In this document: positions 25,928 to 35,087 of the stretch, piece by piece
How the letters are laid out: each line of letters starts with the position of its first letter
How positions within the stretch are numbered: position 1 is the first letter of the stretch
Program-made: the position numbers and the translations under genes
The notes under the pieces: generated by a model
What the model was told of the DNA's origin: nothing
What the model saw: only the letters and a program-made list of their open reading frames with translations
The model's database searches: none
Source of the DNA: Spirosoma arboris
Lineage (GTDB): Bacteria; Bacteroidota; Bacteroidia; Cytophagales; Spirosomataceae
DNA length: 64,000 nucleotides
Direction of reading: 5' to 3'
NCBI RefSeq assembly: GCF_009754945.1
Contig: NZ_WPIN01000006.1
Span: 124,001 to 188,000, forward strand

Positions 25928-27397
25928 TTATTTCCGGTAATCCAAAGCGGGTTTCCGGTCGCCGAGCAGGGCTTCATATTTGAAGTCGGGGCCGAGTTTT
26001 TGCTTCCACTCGGCAGTCGCTTTCTCGATGAGCGTAGGCGTTTTGAACAAATCCAGCGCCGTCATGGCGAGTGTTTTAGCCGCCACGATCATACCTTTCT
26101 GCCCAATAGTCATGCCACTGGCGGCTGTTGATTGCCAACTGTGGGCCGATGAACCCGGTACCCAGGTTGCCGTAGACAGGCCAACGGTGGGTACGGCCCA
26201 GCTTACGTCACCTACGTCGGTAGAGCCACCGCTGGTTGCACTTTCGGAGGCATCACGGAAATCTTTCACTTTGGCGGCATTTTCGATGGGCACTTTCTGA
26301 TCCCCAAAGGTCTCGCTGATTTTTTTAGCGAATTCTGTTTCTTCGGGCGTATAATTCACACCGCCAACCGTTTGCAGATTCTGGTGCATGACTTCGGCCA
26401 GAGTTACGTTGGGTAGTAGGTCATACACACCGCCCAGCACTTCCCAGGTTACCTGTGTTCCTGTTCCCTTGGCAGCGCCTTCAGCGGCATTTTCGATCCG
26501 TTTCCAGACGCTTTGCACCACTGCACGGTCTTTGTTCCGAACATAATAATATACTTCGGCATTGGCTGGAACCACGTTGGGGGCTTCGCCACCCTTGGTG
26601 ATCACGTAGTGAATCCGGGTATCCGACGGGATGTGCTCGCGCATCATGTTGACCATGTAATCCATAGCTTCGACACCATCCAGCGCCGACCGACCGCGCT
26701 CAGGCGAGGCCGCTGCGTGGGCAGCAATCCCCTTGAAGCGGAACTTTGCATTTTTGTTGGCCAGCGACGTACCGGCATCCGCGGCATTCTGAGCACCGGG
26801 GTGCCAATGCAATACTACGTCGACATCCTTAAACAAGCCTTCACGCACCATATACACCTTGGCCGATCCGCCTTCCTCGGCTGGACAACCATAAATTTTG
26901 ATCGTTCCGGCGTGGCCCGATTTTTTGAGCCAGTCTTTCACCTGTACCGCAGCCGCCATCGACGCCGTTCCGAACAGATTGTGTCCGCAACCGTGACCGC
27001 CTTTCTGACCCGCAATGGGCGTAAATTCGGGTTTGGCTTCGGTTGCCAGACCGGGTAGCGCGTCATATTCACCCAAAATACCGATGACGGGTTTACCTGA
27101 TCCATACGTAGCGACAAAAGCTGTCGGAATACCCGCCACGCCGGTTTGTACATCGAATCCTTCTTTCTTTAGCTGCTCTTCCAGCAGTGCCGAACTCTTC
27201 TCTTCCTGATAGCCGAGTTCGGCGAAATTCCAGATTTGCTTCGAGATTCCGGCGTATTCCTGAAATCGGCTATCCAGATTAGTAATAATGGTTTTCTTGT
27301 CTGGGTCGACTGTAGGAGTTACGGCTTTTTTTGCTTTTGGTTGGGCAACCGCGAGCATAGGAGCGAGTAAGATAATTGCGAGGAATTGTTTTTTCAT
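25928..27397 (-). CDS. Exported M20 amidohydrolase (AbgB-like)
   Basis: This 489-residue metallopeptidase-fold amidohydrolase starts at ATG 27397, followed by a signal peptide (MKKQFLAIILLAPMLAVAQ). It has GHGCGHNLFG and CPAEEGGSAK, the metal-binding and catalytic segments of the M20 AbgB/aminoacylase group. Family members cleave N-acyl or p-aminobenzoyl-glutamate amides. The upstream in-frame extension to 27445 lacks a signal and is rejected. It is apparently monocistronic. Confidence 0.87.
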   Translation of the reverse strand: MKKQFLAIILLAPMLAVAQPKAKKAVTPTVDPDKKTIITNLDSRFQEYAGISKQIWNFAELGYQEEKSSALLEEQLKKEGFDVQTGVAGIPTAFVATYGSGKPVIGILGEYDALPGLATEAKPEFTPIAGQKGGHGCGHNLFGTASMAAAVQVKDWLKKSGHAGTIKIYGCPAEEGGSAKVYMVREGLFKDVDVVLHWHPGAQNAADAGTSLANKNAKFRFKGIAAHAAASPERGRSALDGVEAMDYMVNMMREHIPSDTRIHYVITKGGEAPNVVPANAEVYYYVRNKDRAVVQSVWKRIENAAEGAAKGTGTQVTWEVLGGVYDLLPNVTLAEVMHQNLQTVGGVNYTPEETEFAKKISETFGDQKVPIENAAKVKDFRDASESATSGGSTDVGDVSWAVPTVGLSTATWVPGSSAHSWQSTAASGMTIGQKGMIVAAKTLAMTALDLFKTPTLIEKATAEWKQKLGPDFKYEALLGDRKPALDYRK

Positions 27398-27550
27398 GGG
27401 GTTGTATTCGGGGAATTGGGTTGTAAGCCAATAAAAATAAGGCAAAAAGAGGAGTTCGCCAATCCCGTCGCAGCAATGTTATATTTACTCAATTAATAAT
27501 ACTCTGAGCCTAATTATCGATAGGTATAATAAGGTTCTATAAAACAGCAA

Positions 27551-27584
27551 AACGGCGCGTCACTCTTTCGAATGGCGCGCCGTT
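27551..27584. terminator. GC-rich hairpin downstream of the DUF4136 gene
   Basis: A 9-bp perfect stem (27551-27559 with 27576-27584; core AACGGCGCG) lies 18 bases beyond the DUF4136 stop on its transcript. The flanking bases AACAG/CTGTT extend the pairing. Its orientation fits termination of the minus-strand gene. Confidence 0.7.
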
Positions 27585-27602
27585 ACTGTTCACTAAGGCA
27601 CA

Positions 27603-28145
27603 CTAAAACTTATCCGCCCGGTAGGGGTATTTGTTGAAGATTAGGTTAACAGCTTCGCGAATCTTGCCTTCCTGATGATCCATTTTATTGGTTGACGTCA
27701 GACCTGACGCCAACCCCTGCCAGATAGCCTGATCGGTTTTGGTATCAACAAGGTTGACCAGAATCGTACCTGCTTTTACCGTAATATCTTTTTCTTTTCC
27801 AAGACTCTGTACTTCGTTGAGACTGGCATAATTGTCGCCATCTGTATAGCCTTTGATGGTCGTTGGTTTGTCAAATACACGGAAATTGACAATCAGATCG
27901 GGCGACTGCCTATTTAACGTATAACCGCGACCGTCTAAAGCATACCCAACTGCATCCCGCACCTGCTTTTTCAAGGCCAGCGTGTTTCCTGTCTCTTGTT
28001 TGCTAGTCGGTTGAGAAGCCCATGCGTAGCTTTTAAAATGACTGAAGTCAACATTGGGCCTAAGTTCGCTATCTACTGTAACTGTTTGTGCCTGAGTCAG
28101 GCTGGTCGCCAGCGCGAACGCAGCGACAAAAAATAACCGTTTCAT
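27603..28145 (-). CDS. Exported DUF4136-domain protein
   Basis: This 180-residue protein has a signal peptide (1-19, ending in LTQAQ). The DUF4136 pattern is present: DFSHFKSYAWA at the start, PDLIVNFRVFDK in the middle, WQGLASGLTS near the end. DUF4136 proteins are envelope proteins of unknown function, usually small lipoproteins; here there is no lipobox Cys. It stands alone between hairpins. Confidence 0.82.
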   Translation of the reverse strand: MKRLFFVAAFALATSLTQAQTVTVDSELRPNVDFSHFKSYAWASQPTSKQETGNTLALKKQVRDAVGYALDGRGYTLNRQSPDLIVNFRVFDKPTTIKGYTDGDNYASLNEVQSLGKEKDITVKAGTILVNLVDTKTDQAIWQGLASGLTSTNKMDHQEGKIREAVNLIFNKYPYRADKF

Positions 28146-28269
28146 ATACGTTGAATTAAATTGATTCAGGGTTTTATTCCTGTTTTTATCAATAACTAAC
28201 GCATACCGGGTCGGTTAATTAAAAGACAGTTAAACCTGTCACATTGAGCGGGTTTGATTGATCGTGTTG

Positions 28270-29361
28270 TTAATAATCATACACATGCTCGATCTTCACG
28301 TTCTGTTCCTGCGCATACCGGATGGTTTTGTCCAGCGAACCCACTGTCGTTACTAGCGCCACCCGCTTCAGGCCAGGTTTGGTGACGATAGGTTGAGTGA
28401 ATACTAGTTGCAAGTTCTGGGAAACAGGTTGCCAGGTTTCTGGGGCGAGCACGGTTAGTAAAATGGCCGAGTTATTCCCGGCAATCTCACGGAAGGTTAC
28501 CCCCTGTTTTACCAACGCTGATACGGCAGGATGAAATGCTTCATACCGGGGTAGAAGTAATAGGGCCGATCCGTCGGGATAGGTTTTGATAGGCGTTAGG
28601 GTGTCGGGTACAGCGGGGAGTCGATTAATAACAACGGCAGTAGTTAGCAAGGCTTCGTCATAGGAGGCTTTGGTGCCGATTTTGATGAGATATCCATAGC
28701 CCGATTTTACCAGTAATTCCGTCAGTAGCATATACTTACGTTCGAATTTTCGGATGAAGTGCGGCCCGAAAAACGACGTTCCTTTGAGCAATTGGGGAAT
28801 TCGGGCTTTGAAGTCGAATTCGTACCAGGGCAGTACGCGAATAAAGTCTACATAATCCTGCGAAAATTGGGCGTTAAACTTGTCTTCATCTGTAACTACA
28901 GCTCCGTTGGTCGGATTGGTGAGTCGGCCTACAACCGTCTCATAGAGGGCTTTGAGCGCATATTCGACCGTAGTGCTTACGCCAATTACCCAAATCATAA
29001 TATGGTAGCCGGTGTTGAAGGCAAAGCTTCCTTTAATCTGGTCATAGACAACGCCATAGCTCTGCCAAAGCTGCTTAACATGGCTCATATAGGGGAAGGT
29101 GGTCGTGGTACGCTCGTGGGCGTAGTCGGCTATCTCGGCGGGGCTATGTACCAGAAACCATTCAGGATAGGTTAGAAAGGTCTGGTCGGCGGGCCGGATG
29201 TGTTCGGTGGGTGTGACTGGATGCGGGTTGCTAACTAACCAATCTTTCGGTACCACGCAGCCTTTTCCGGCTGGCGTTGTCAGGGCTTGCCGCCCTTTCC
29301 GGAAGAACAGAAAACTGGCCAGTAAGACCATGATAACAGTTAAAATCGGAAGCCTAAGCAT
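28270..29361 (-). CDS. Membrane-anchored protein of unknown function
   Basis: I do not recognise this 363-residue protein. It starts at ATG 29361 with an N-terminal membrane helix (about 5-20). A proline-rich stretch and a conserved-looking segment TFLTYPEWFLVHSPAEIADY follow. A second hydrophobic patch (HIMIWVIGVSTTVEYAL) lies near residue 120. The rest is soluble and probably periplasmic. A TTG at 29367 is the alternative start. It is downstream of the lipoprotein and methyltransferase genes, separated by a long palindrome. Confidence 0.6.
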   Translation of the reverse strand: MLRLPILTVIMVLLASFLFFRKGRQALTTPAGKGCVVPKDWLVSNPHPVTPTEHIRPADQTFLTYPEWFLVHSPAEIADYAHERTTTTFPYMSHVKQLWQSYGVVYDQIKGSFAFNTGYHIMIWVIGVSTTVEYALKALYETVVGRLTNPTNGAVVTDEDKFNAQFSQDYVDFIRVLPWYEFDFKARIPQLLKGTSFFGPHFIRKFERKYMLLTELLVKSGYGYLIKIGTKASYDEALLTTAVVINRLPAVPDTLTPIKTYPDGSALLLLPRYEAFHPAVSALVKQGVTFREIAGNNSAILLTVLAPETWQPVSQNLQLVFTQPIVTKPGLKRVALVTTVGSLDKTIRYAQEQNVKIEHVYDY

Positions 29362-29388
29362 AAACAAAGAGTAGCTATTTAGTACACC

Positions 29389-29468
29389 TTTGTCATTCCG
29401 ACGATAGGAGGAATCTCACGCTTGACTAATAAGAAACTTGAGATTCCTCCTATCGTCGGAATGACAAA
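29389..29468. repeat. Perfect 29-bp palindrome, GTCATTCCGACG type
   Basis: Arms 29389-29417 and 29440-29468 are perfectly complementary. The word GTCATTCCGACGATAGGAGG resembles extragenic palindromes seen scattered through other Bacteroidota genomes (from memory). It separates two minus-strand genes. Confidence 0.9.
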
Positions 29469-29472
29469 ATTA

Positions 29473-30063
29473 TCAGTGATTCCAGGCCAAGCCTGCCGTT
29501 CTAAATTCGATTTGTCGCTGACCCTGTCCTGCAAAATCTACATTGACAATCATGTTGCGGGCAGCTTTCATCTTATCGATCAGTGTTTGTTCGGAATCAA
29601 AAAATATAATATTCGCGCTGCCGTTTTCAGCGGCTGAAAATGAATAGGAGATCGCTGGTTTCCCATCGAAACGAACGCCAGCCCTGCCGCCCTGAAAACT
29701 CCGGTTAAACTGTCCTTTTGATACGTGTATGTAAACATGCGTACCACTTTCCCGCTTCCGAATGGTTAGTGTTGCTGTAGAACCACCGGCATAAGGAAAA
29801 CTGAACTCAAGTAAGTTAGGCGAGGTAATCGACGCTTTGTAAACAGAGTGCCCTTCTTTATCGGTCGTCTTCTCATATCGCCACGTACCAGAACCTGCAG
29901 GCGAGTCACTTTTAGTCGTTGATTGCTCAGATACAGCTACAGGCGGTTGAAGCGTGTCGGTTGTGGCAGTAGCCTTTCCCGAATCGGTGCTGGCCGACTG
30001 GTTTTCCTTTTCTGAGCAACTAAGAAGGGTGAGCAGGCTAATGAAGTAAAATAGGGTTTTCAT
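29473..30063 (-). CDS. Lipoprotein of unknown function
   Basis: This 196-residue protein starts at ATG 30063 with a type II signal ending in LTLLSCSE, so Cys is lipidated. A Ser/Thr-rich linker follows, then a beta-rich domain with repeated strand patterns (GTHVYIHVSKGQFNRSFQGG). The start overlaps the methyltransferase stop (TGATG), showing translational coupling. A link to that enzyme's product in the envelope is possible but unsupported by motif. Confidence 0.7.
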   Translation of the reverse strand: MKTLFYFISLLTLLSCSEKENQSASTDSGKATATTDTLQPPVAVSEQSTTKSDSPAGSGTWRYEKTTDKEGHSVYKASITSPNLLEFSFPYAGGSTATLTIRKRESGTHVYIHVSKGQFNRSFQGGRAGVRFDGKPAISYSFSAAENGSANIIFFDSEQTLIDKMKAARNMIVNVDFAGQGQRQIEFRTAGLAWNH

Positions 30064-30923
30064 CAACTTTTTGTGAACAGCACCATCGTATTATCGGAAG
30101 GATCATTGGCCTGAAGCAGTCGCTTTCCAGCATCGGTAAAACCAACCTTACTGACAATCTTGCTCCAGTCCTCAATCGGTTTGAAATCCTTGTAATCTTC
30201 CTTGTCCACTTCCCAGGTTATATTTAACCCTAAGTTGAAAACGGTGTGTACCAGCGATACGAACGTGGCCATATCAGGAGTTTTTACATCATGATCGCGC
30301 AGAATGAACCAGCCGCCTGGCCGAAGAATGCGTCGGATAGAGGTGATAAAACCAGTAAGTTTTTCGGGTCGGGTGTGGTGCAAGCCAATGAGGCAAGTCA
30401 CCAAGTCAACGCTCTCATCAGGTATGTCGCTGGGGCTGATGGGGTCAAAATTATGCGATTCAACAAAGATGCCTAGCTTCGTCAACTGGCCACGCTCCAT
30501 AATATCGGCGGGGCTGAACGTTGGTGCTACATCATTGATCAGGTAAATAGGACCACTGATCGGCAAGTGTTTCCGTAAATCGCTGATGTATCGCCCCGGT
30601 GAGCCAATTTCTGCATAGCCATTCACCTGTGCGCCTTTGGGTAATAGCTCCAGCATCTGTCGGGTCATTTCTTTTTTCTGAACTTTGAGCGCAGGCAAAG
30701 CATAGGTCAATTCCGACAGAAATGGCTTGATGCTGGGCAGGCGATTCTGTATGGTTTTGTAAATTGTTTCGTCCGACGTTTGAGTTTTCGTTACCTCCCC
30801 AATCAGGTGATGAAACTTATCTTCGGGGTAGAGGTGAAAAACGACCTGCAGGAAGCGATAAAACGCATCGCGGGGTTTGGTCTGATCAAAGACAGTATGA
30901 AATTCGGAGGTTTGCGTTGCCAT
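30063..30923 (-). CDS. SAM-dependent class I methyltransferase
   Basis: This 286-residue protein has a Rossmann methyltransferase core: motif I GYAEIGSPGRYISDL (about 101-115), motif II-like DIPDESVDLVTCLIGLHH (about 165-182), and the post-motif RRILRPGGWFILRDHD. A helical N-terminal domain of ~90 residues precedes it. The substrate is not identifiable. It is co-transcribed with the coupled lipoprotein gene and lies downstream of the FAD oxidoreductase, from which it is separated by a 36-bp palindrome. Confidence 0.82.
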   Translation of the reverse strand: MATQTSEFHTVFDQTKPRDAFYRFLQVVFHLYPEDKFHHLIGEVTKTQTSDETIYKTIQNRLPSIKPFLSELTYALPALKVQKKEMTRQMLELLPKGAQVNGYAEIGSPGRYISDLRKHLPISGPIYLINDVAPTFSPADIMERGQLTKLGIFVESHNFDPISPSDIPDESVDLVTCLIGLHHTRPEKLTGFITSIRRILRPGGWFILRDHDVKTPDMATFVSLVHTVFNLGLNITWEVDKEDYKDFKPIEDWSKIVSKVGFTDAGKRLLQANDPSDNTMVLFTKS

Positions 30924-30935
30924 TGGTTTGTTGTT

Positions 30936-31025
30936 TTTCTTTCGACAGGATTGACAGGATGAACAGGATTTATTAGTAAGTAAGCTTTGAAATCCTGTTC
31001 ATCCTGTCAATCCTGTCGAAAGAAA
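30936..31025. repeat. Perfect 36-bp palindrome overlapping a stop codon
   Basis: Arms 30936-30971 and 30990-31025 are exactly complementary and carry tandem ACAGGAT-like units. The right arm covers the last codons and the TGA of the FAD oxidoreductase gene. The outer motif TTTCGACAGGATT recurs at 12331. Confidence 0.93.
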
Positions 31026-32756
31026 CGGTTGATAATACGTATCCCAAAACACATTATGAAACCGGAAATCCGGGTCCAGGTTTTTCTTTAGTGCAAATAG
31101 CTTCCTCGCATTTGGATAGGCCTGATGAAACTGCTCCGACGTAGCATGCGCCTGATACGGCAGGTAATAGGCTCCACCAACGGAAAGAGCCGCGTCGATT
31201 AACTCACGCGTCCAGATGGCCACCGTGTTTTTTGCCACGTCGTTCGTTCGCTGTTTGTAATAGACCACAAAGGCAAAGACTTCTTCGCGTGCCCAGGCCA
31301 GATACGAACCCGAATCGGGGAGGGCATGCCGAACCGAAACGTTGATAACATTGACCTGATAGCGGTTAAAAATCTCGCTCATCTTCGCCGAAAACGTATC
31401 GAAGTGTCGAACAGGTACGAAGTATTCCTGCAACACGTACGTACGCTTTGTACGGGAGCGCGGTTCGAGTTCAGCCACGTCGTAGCCCGCTTCGTAATTG
31501 CGCCAGTGAATGGGTTTGGCGAGGTAAAGTAGCGGATCGACGATATGCTCACGACGCCATTTGCCAGCCGCTGTTTCGGTGAATGCCCACATAAAATACC
31601 GTTCCAGTGGATACGATTCACGAAGCGGCATCAGCCGGGTTTTAACAGTTGGTTTCTCCGTTGTTTTTACCCAGGTAACGGCCCGCATGTTCGTGTAGGT
31701 GGGCGGATACATATCGCCGTTGTGGAAAACGGCTTCGGGATTGTCGCGGATGGTATCGGCAAAATAAGTACGGTAATCAGACCGGGGGAGGTTGTGATAC
31801 TCCCGACGAACGGCGAGATTATCCTCAAGATCCAACTCGGCGGATACAATAATGCCAAGGCCATTATAGCCACCAATGGTGCCAAAAAAGACATCCGAAT
31901 TTTCGGTGCGACTAGCCTGAACCAATGACCCATCGGCCAGCACAAGCTCAATGGAACGAACGGATAGAATTAACGGCCCATGCCCCATATAGCGCCCATG
32001 ACAGTTTACACTTAGCGACCCGCCGACCGTAAAATTGGCATAGGTCTGCATAATCTTGACACTCAGGTCGTGGGCATCCACAAATCGCTGAATGTCGCAC
32101 CACCGAATCCCCGCCTGAACAGTAATTCGTCGGTCTTCTTTCGAGAACTGGATAACCTGATTCAGGCCCCGCATGTCGATGTGCAGACTCCCGGAACTGG
32201 CTGTTTGCCCACCCATACTAAATCGTCCACCGCCTACCGAAACGGGGCCAGTCGTGTTACGAAGCCGTTCCTGTAACTCGTCCACTGATTTTGGGCGGAA
32301 TACATCTGCTACCACAACTGGGTTCAACTGCGTTACATCGTTTATGATCCGCTCTGGGGCACTGTGCGGAACAGGTTGTCCGTTGTCGTTCTTGAAATAA
32401 TCGGCAGCTTCGTTGGGTACGGTGCCAAATAGGTTCTGGTGTTTATCGCCCCGCCGAAAACCCAGTTGATAAATCAACCAGAGCGGCCCCAGGACCGGAA
32501 TTAGTATTGCTAGCAACCAATAACCCGAATGGTTGGTATCGTGCAGTCGTTTGTTGGCCGTAGCTACTAACGATCCTATCAAAAGTGGGTACAGAATATA
32601 CGTTGATCCTTCGCTAACGAAGTCATATAAGATGGTATGAAGCACATAAAACGTACTCCAGATAAATGCCGAGACCAACCAGTACGTTGAACGATGGATA
32701 CGCCCTCGGGTTGTGAAAAGAAGATAGCTAAGGGGAAGTTTATCTTTTAAACGCAT
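30999..32756 (-). CDS. DUF805 membrane domain fused to FAD-binding oxidoreductase
   Basis: This 585-residue protein has an unusual order. Residues 1-~110 form a DUF805-type membrane domain (TRGRIHRSTYWLVSAF, then KRLHDTNHSGYWLLA), with about four hydrophobic helices. Residues ~145-585 form a PCMH-type FAD-binding oxidoreductase, with the flavin segment VGGGRFSMGGQTASSG and FTVGGSLSVNCHGRY. The fusion would tether a flavoenzyme to the inner membrane. The last eight residues (FLSTGLTG) and the stop come from a palindrome arm. The substrate is unknown; related enzymes oxidise sugars or sterols. Confidence 0.82.
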   Translation of the reverse strand: MRLKDKLPLSYLLFTTRGRIHRSTYWLVSAFIWSTFYVLHTILYDFVSEGSTYILYPLLIGSLVATANKRLHDTNHSGYWLLAILIPVLGPLWLIYQLGFRRGDKHQNLFGTVPNEAADYFKNDNGQPVPHSAPERIINDVTQLNPVVVADVFRPKSVDELQERLRNTTGPVSVGGGRFSMGGQTASSGSLHIDMRGLNQVIQFSKEDRRITVQAGIRWCDIQRFVDAHDLSVKIMQTYANFTVGGSLSVNCHGRYMGHGPLILSVRSIELVLADGSLVQASRTENSDVFFGTIGGYNGLGIIVSAELDLEDNLAVRREYHNLPRSDYRTYFADTIRDNPEAVFHNGDMYPPTYTNMRAVTWVKTTEKPTVKTRLMPLRESYPLERYFMWAFTETAAGKWRREHIVDPLLYLAKPIHWRNYEAGYDVAELEPRSRTKRTYVLQEYFVPVRHFDTFSAKMSEIFNRYQVNVINVSVRHALPDSGSYLAWAREEVFAFVVYYKQRTNDVAKNTVAIWTRELIDAALSVGGAYYLPYQAHATSEQFHQAYPNARKLFALKKNLDPDFRFHNVFWDTYYQPFLSTGLTG

Positions 32757-32925
32757 AGGTCGAACAAAGATAACGGAGCATTGGGCATCTGGCTGATTAA
32801 CAAGGTAACCACTTATTTTAAGGTATGAAATTTGTAGCGGGAAGAATAAAAGTTTGTATCTGTTTACTAACTTTTATTCTATAGGCCAAATTCTTTTCCC
32901 TATGTTTGGGCCATATTCATTTTCT

Positions 32926-33861
32926 ATGTTGACTCGTCAAACCTTATCTCTCTCAGCAGCTCTCTGCCTGTCTGTTTTACTCTCCAATGGCCTGATGGGC
33001 TGCCAGTCGAAAAGCGCGTCTACGAACGAAGCCACAACGACAACTGATTCCGCAACGAAGGCGACGACTGATAAACCAGTTTCAAGCGAAGAAACGGCCA
33101 AAGCAGCTCCTGATCCATCTAGTATCCCTGCCGACAAAATAGCGGATGCCGCTACAATTCTGGCTCGTCCACAGGTGCCGGTGCTGTGTTATCACCAAAT
33201 CCGCGACTGGCGGGCTAGTGATTCTAAAAGTGCTAAGGATTACATTATTCCCGTTCAATCGTTCAAGGAGCAAATGCAGATTCTGGCCGACAGCGGTTAT
33301 CACACCATTCTGCCGGACCAACTCTACGCTTACCTGACTACTGGTGCACCACTGCCGTCAAAACCGGTTATGCTCACTTTCGATGACGGGGATCTTGATC
33401 AGTACGAAACCGCCGTACCCATCCTGGATAAACTTGGTTTCAAAGGGGCGTTTTTCATTATGACTGTTGCTATTGGTCGCCGGGGAAAGCAGCCGTACAT
33501 GGACAAAGCGCAGATTAAAGACTTATCCGACAAAGGACATACGATTGGTGCCCATACGTGGGATCACCACAACGTGAAAAAATACCAGGGCGACGACTGG
33601 AAGATTCAGATTGAAGAACCAAAGGCGAAGCTGGAAACCATTATCGGGAAACCTGTTAAGTATTTTGCCTACCCATTTGGTTTGTGGAGCCATCAGGTAT
33701 TACCCGAAATTCAGAAACGCGGTTACGCAGCTGCGTTTACCCTGGCTGACAAACGCGATGACCAAATGCCACTCTACACCATCCGACGCATTATTGCAGG
33801 TGGTCAATGGAGCACGAAAACGTTCTATCGGAACATGAAGCAAAGCTTTGACGGGAAGTAA
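32926..33861 (+). CDS. Polysaccharide deacetylase lipoprotein (NodB-like)
   Basis: This 311-residue protein has a lipobox LMGC after the signal that starts at ATG 32926, then a Thr/Ala/Ser linker. The NodB domain follows, with MLTFDDGDLDQYE (metal-binding Asp pair) and HTIGAHTWDHHN (the HxxxH). It is expected to de-N-acetylate extracellular or peptidoglycan-type polymers such as poly-GlcNAc. An in-frame extension to 32854 lacks a signal and is rejected. It is single, with a strong terminator 11 bases beyond its stop. Confidence 0.87.
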   Translation: MLTRQTLSLSAALCLSVLLSNGLMGCQSKSASTNEATTTTDSATKATTDKPVSSEETAKAAPDPSSIPADKIADAATILARPQVPVLCYHQIRDWRASDSKSAKDYIIPVQSFKEQMQILADSGYHTILPDQLYAYLTTGAPLPSKPVMLTFDDGDLDQYETAVPILDKLGFKGAFFIMTVAIGRRGKQPYMDKAQIKDLSDKGHTIGAHTWDHHNVKKYQGDDWKIQIEEPKAKLETIIGKPVKYFAYPFGLWSHQVLPEIQKRGYAAAFTLADKRDDQMPLYTIRRIIAGGQWSTKTFYRNMKQSFDGK

Positions 33862-33872
33862 GATGAGTTTTG

Positions 33873-33914
33873 ATAAATAAAAAAAGCGGCTGTGCGGCCG
33901 CTTTTTTTATTTAT
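33873..33914 (+). terminator. Strong terminator of the NodB gene
   Basis: An 18-bp perfect stem (33873-33890 with 33897-33914) with a 6-base loop contains a run of A on the left and T on the right. It is the clearest intrinsic terminator in the window and works in both directions. Confidence 0.92.
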
Positions 33915-33920
33915 TGTTCA

Positions 33921-34034
33921 GCGTAGTCTAAGATTACGCTGGAGTGCTATCCGGTCTCTGACCGGTATTTGTAAAATCTAGCTTCACTCCGGTCGGAGAC
34001 CGGATAACACTGCGACGTAGTTCAGAGACTACGC
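33921..34034. repeat. Imperfect ~45-bp palindrome
   Basis: Arms 33921-33965 and 33989-34034 are largely complementary. Conserved ends GCGTAGTCT and inner CCGGTCTCTGACCGG-like blocks are themselves near-palindromic. It fills the gap between the terminator and the ThuA-like gene. Confidence 0.7.
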
Positions 34035-34056
34035 CGAACCACCGCGGCAAGGACGA

Positions 34057-34899
34057 TTACTCAAACCGCCCAGCCCATTCAATGCCAGCCACAATATGCG
34101 GCATAGCGTATTGGTCGGTAAAGGTTTCGTCGGTATGACCCATTCCCGTGTAGAATACGCGGCCTTTACCAACTTTGTTTGTCCACGAAATCGGGTGATC
34201 GCCCCCCATGGCTTTAGGCCATGTTGCTTTGTAGGTTGCTTCATTTAGCGTTAGCAGCACTTGAATGCTGTCTTTGCCCCGCACACTTTGCTTGAAATTA
34301 TACCATTCATCCGCTCTGCGGAATTTGGCCGGTAAGTGCTTTGTCGTTGGGTGATCCCGAACATCTGTAATAATTTCCGCTTCGGGTGTGTGTTCAGGAT
34401 ATAATGGGTGATCGCGGAAATGGGTACCGAGCATGTGATCGTACCAATCCCAGCTATATTCCGTATCGGATGCGGCATGAATACCGACGTAACCTCCGCC
34501 GTTTTCAATAAACTTCTCAAAGGATTTTTCCTGTTCTGGCGTCAGAATGTCGCCCGTAGTTGACAGGAACACCACGACCTTGAATTTGCTTAGGTAATCA
34601 TCATTGAAGAAGGCTCCATTTTCAGTTGTTCGCACATCCCAGCCTTTTGCTTTACCTTCTTTTTTGAGCGCTTCGATACCCGGCTCGATCGACTCATGCC
34701 GGAACCCATTTGTCTTCGAAAAGATGAGGACACCTTTAGCGCCAACAGCACCGGGATCTGCTGGACGTACTGTATCGAACTCAGGCTTTTGCCAGGGAAG
34801 CTGCCGGGTGACATACATGCCAAATACAACGAACCCACCTGCCAATATGACTAAAACGAGGACGAGACCGAGCAGAATTTTCAGGAATTTACGGAACAT
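34057..34899 (-). CDS. Membrane-anchored ThuA-like protein
   Basis: This 280-residue protein has one N-terminal membrane helix (about 5-30) and a periplasmic ThuA-type domain: GVLIFSKTNGFRHESIEPG, then ENGGGYVGIHAASDTEY and GRVFYTGMGH. ThuA domains have a glutamine-amidotransferase-like fold and are linked to trehalose or 3-keto-glycoside use. It heads a series with a xylose-isomerase-like protein and a PQQ sugar dehydrogenase on the same strand, which supports a sugar-oxidation role. Each gene is separated by palindromes. Confidence 0.82.
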   Translation of the reverse strand: MFRKFLKILLGLVLVLVILAGGFVVFGMYVTRQLPWQKPEFDTVRPADPGAVGAKGVLIFSKTNGFRHESIEPGIEALKKEGKAKGWDVRTTENGAFFNDDYLSKFKVVVFLSTTGDILTPEQEKSFEKFIENGGGYVGIHAASDTEYSWDWYDHMLGTHFRDHPLYPEHTPEAEIITDVRDHPTTKHLPAKFRRADEWYNFKQSVRGKDSIQVLLTLNEATYKATWPKAMGGDHPISWTNKVGKGRVFYTGMGHTDETFTDQYAMPHIVAGIEWAGRFE

Positions 34900-34918
34900 G
34901 AGTTTTTAGGGGTGAAAA

Positions 34919-35023
34919 GCTCCTCTCCTGTTATAGGAGAGGGATTGGGGTGAGGTGGATTATGTCTGAATTGACCGCTTTCCCCTCACCCCCGGCCCCT
35001 CTCCCAAAACAGGAGAGGGGAGC
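34919..35023. repeat. Palindrome of CCTCACCCCCGGCCCCTCTCC type
   Basis: The facing arms 34919-34955 and 34984-35023 each carry a GGAGAGG-rich half and the CCTCACC block. The block is shared with 36131-36170 and 36257-36297. It is the well-known repeat that gives spurious peptides like TSPPAPLLYQERG in gene calls. Confidence 0.85.
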
Positions 35024-35087
35024 AACTAGGGCTAAAAATTGGGAGCTTAACAGTCCTGCCCTTCAGGGGATTTAGGGGTTAAAAAAA

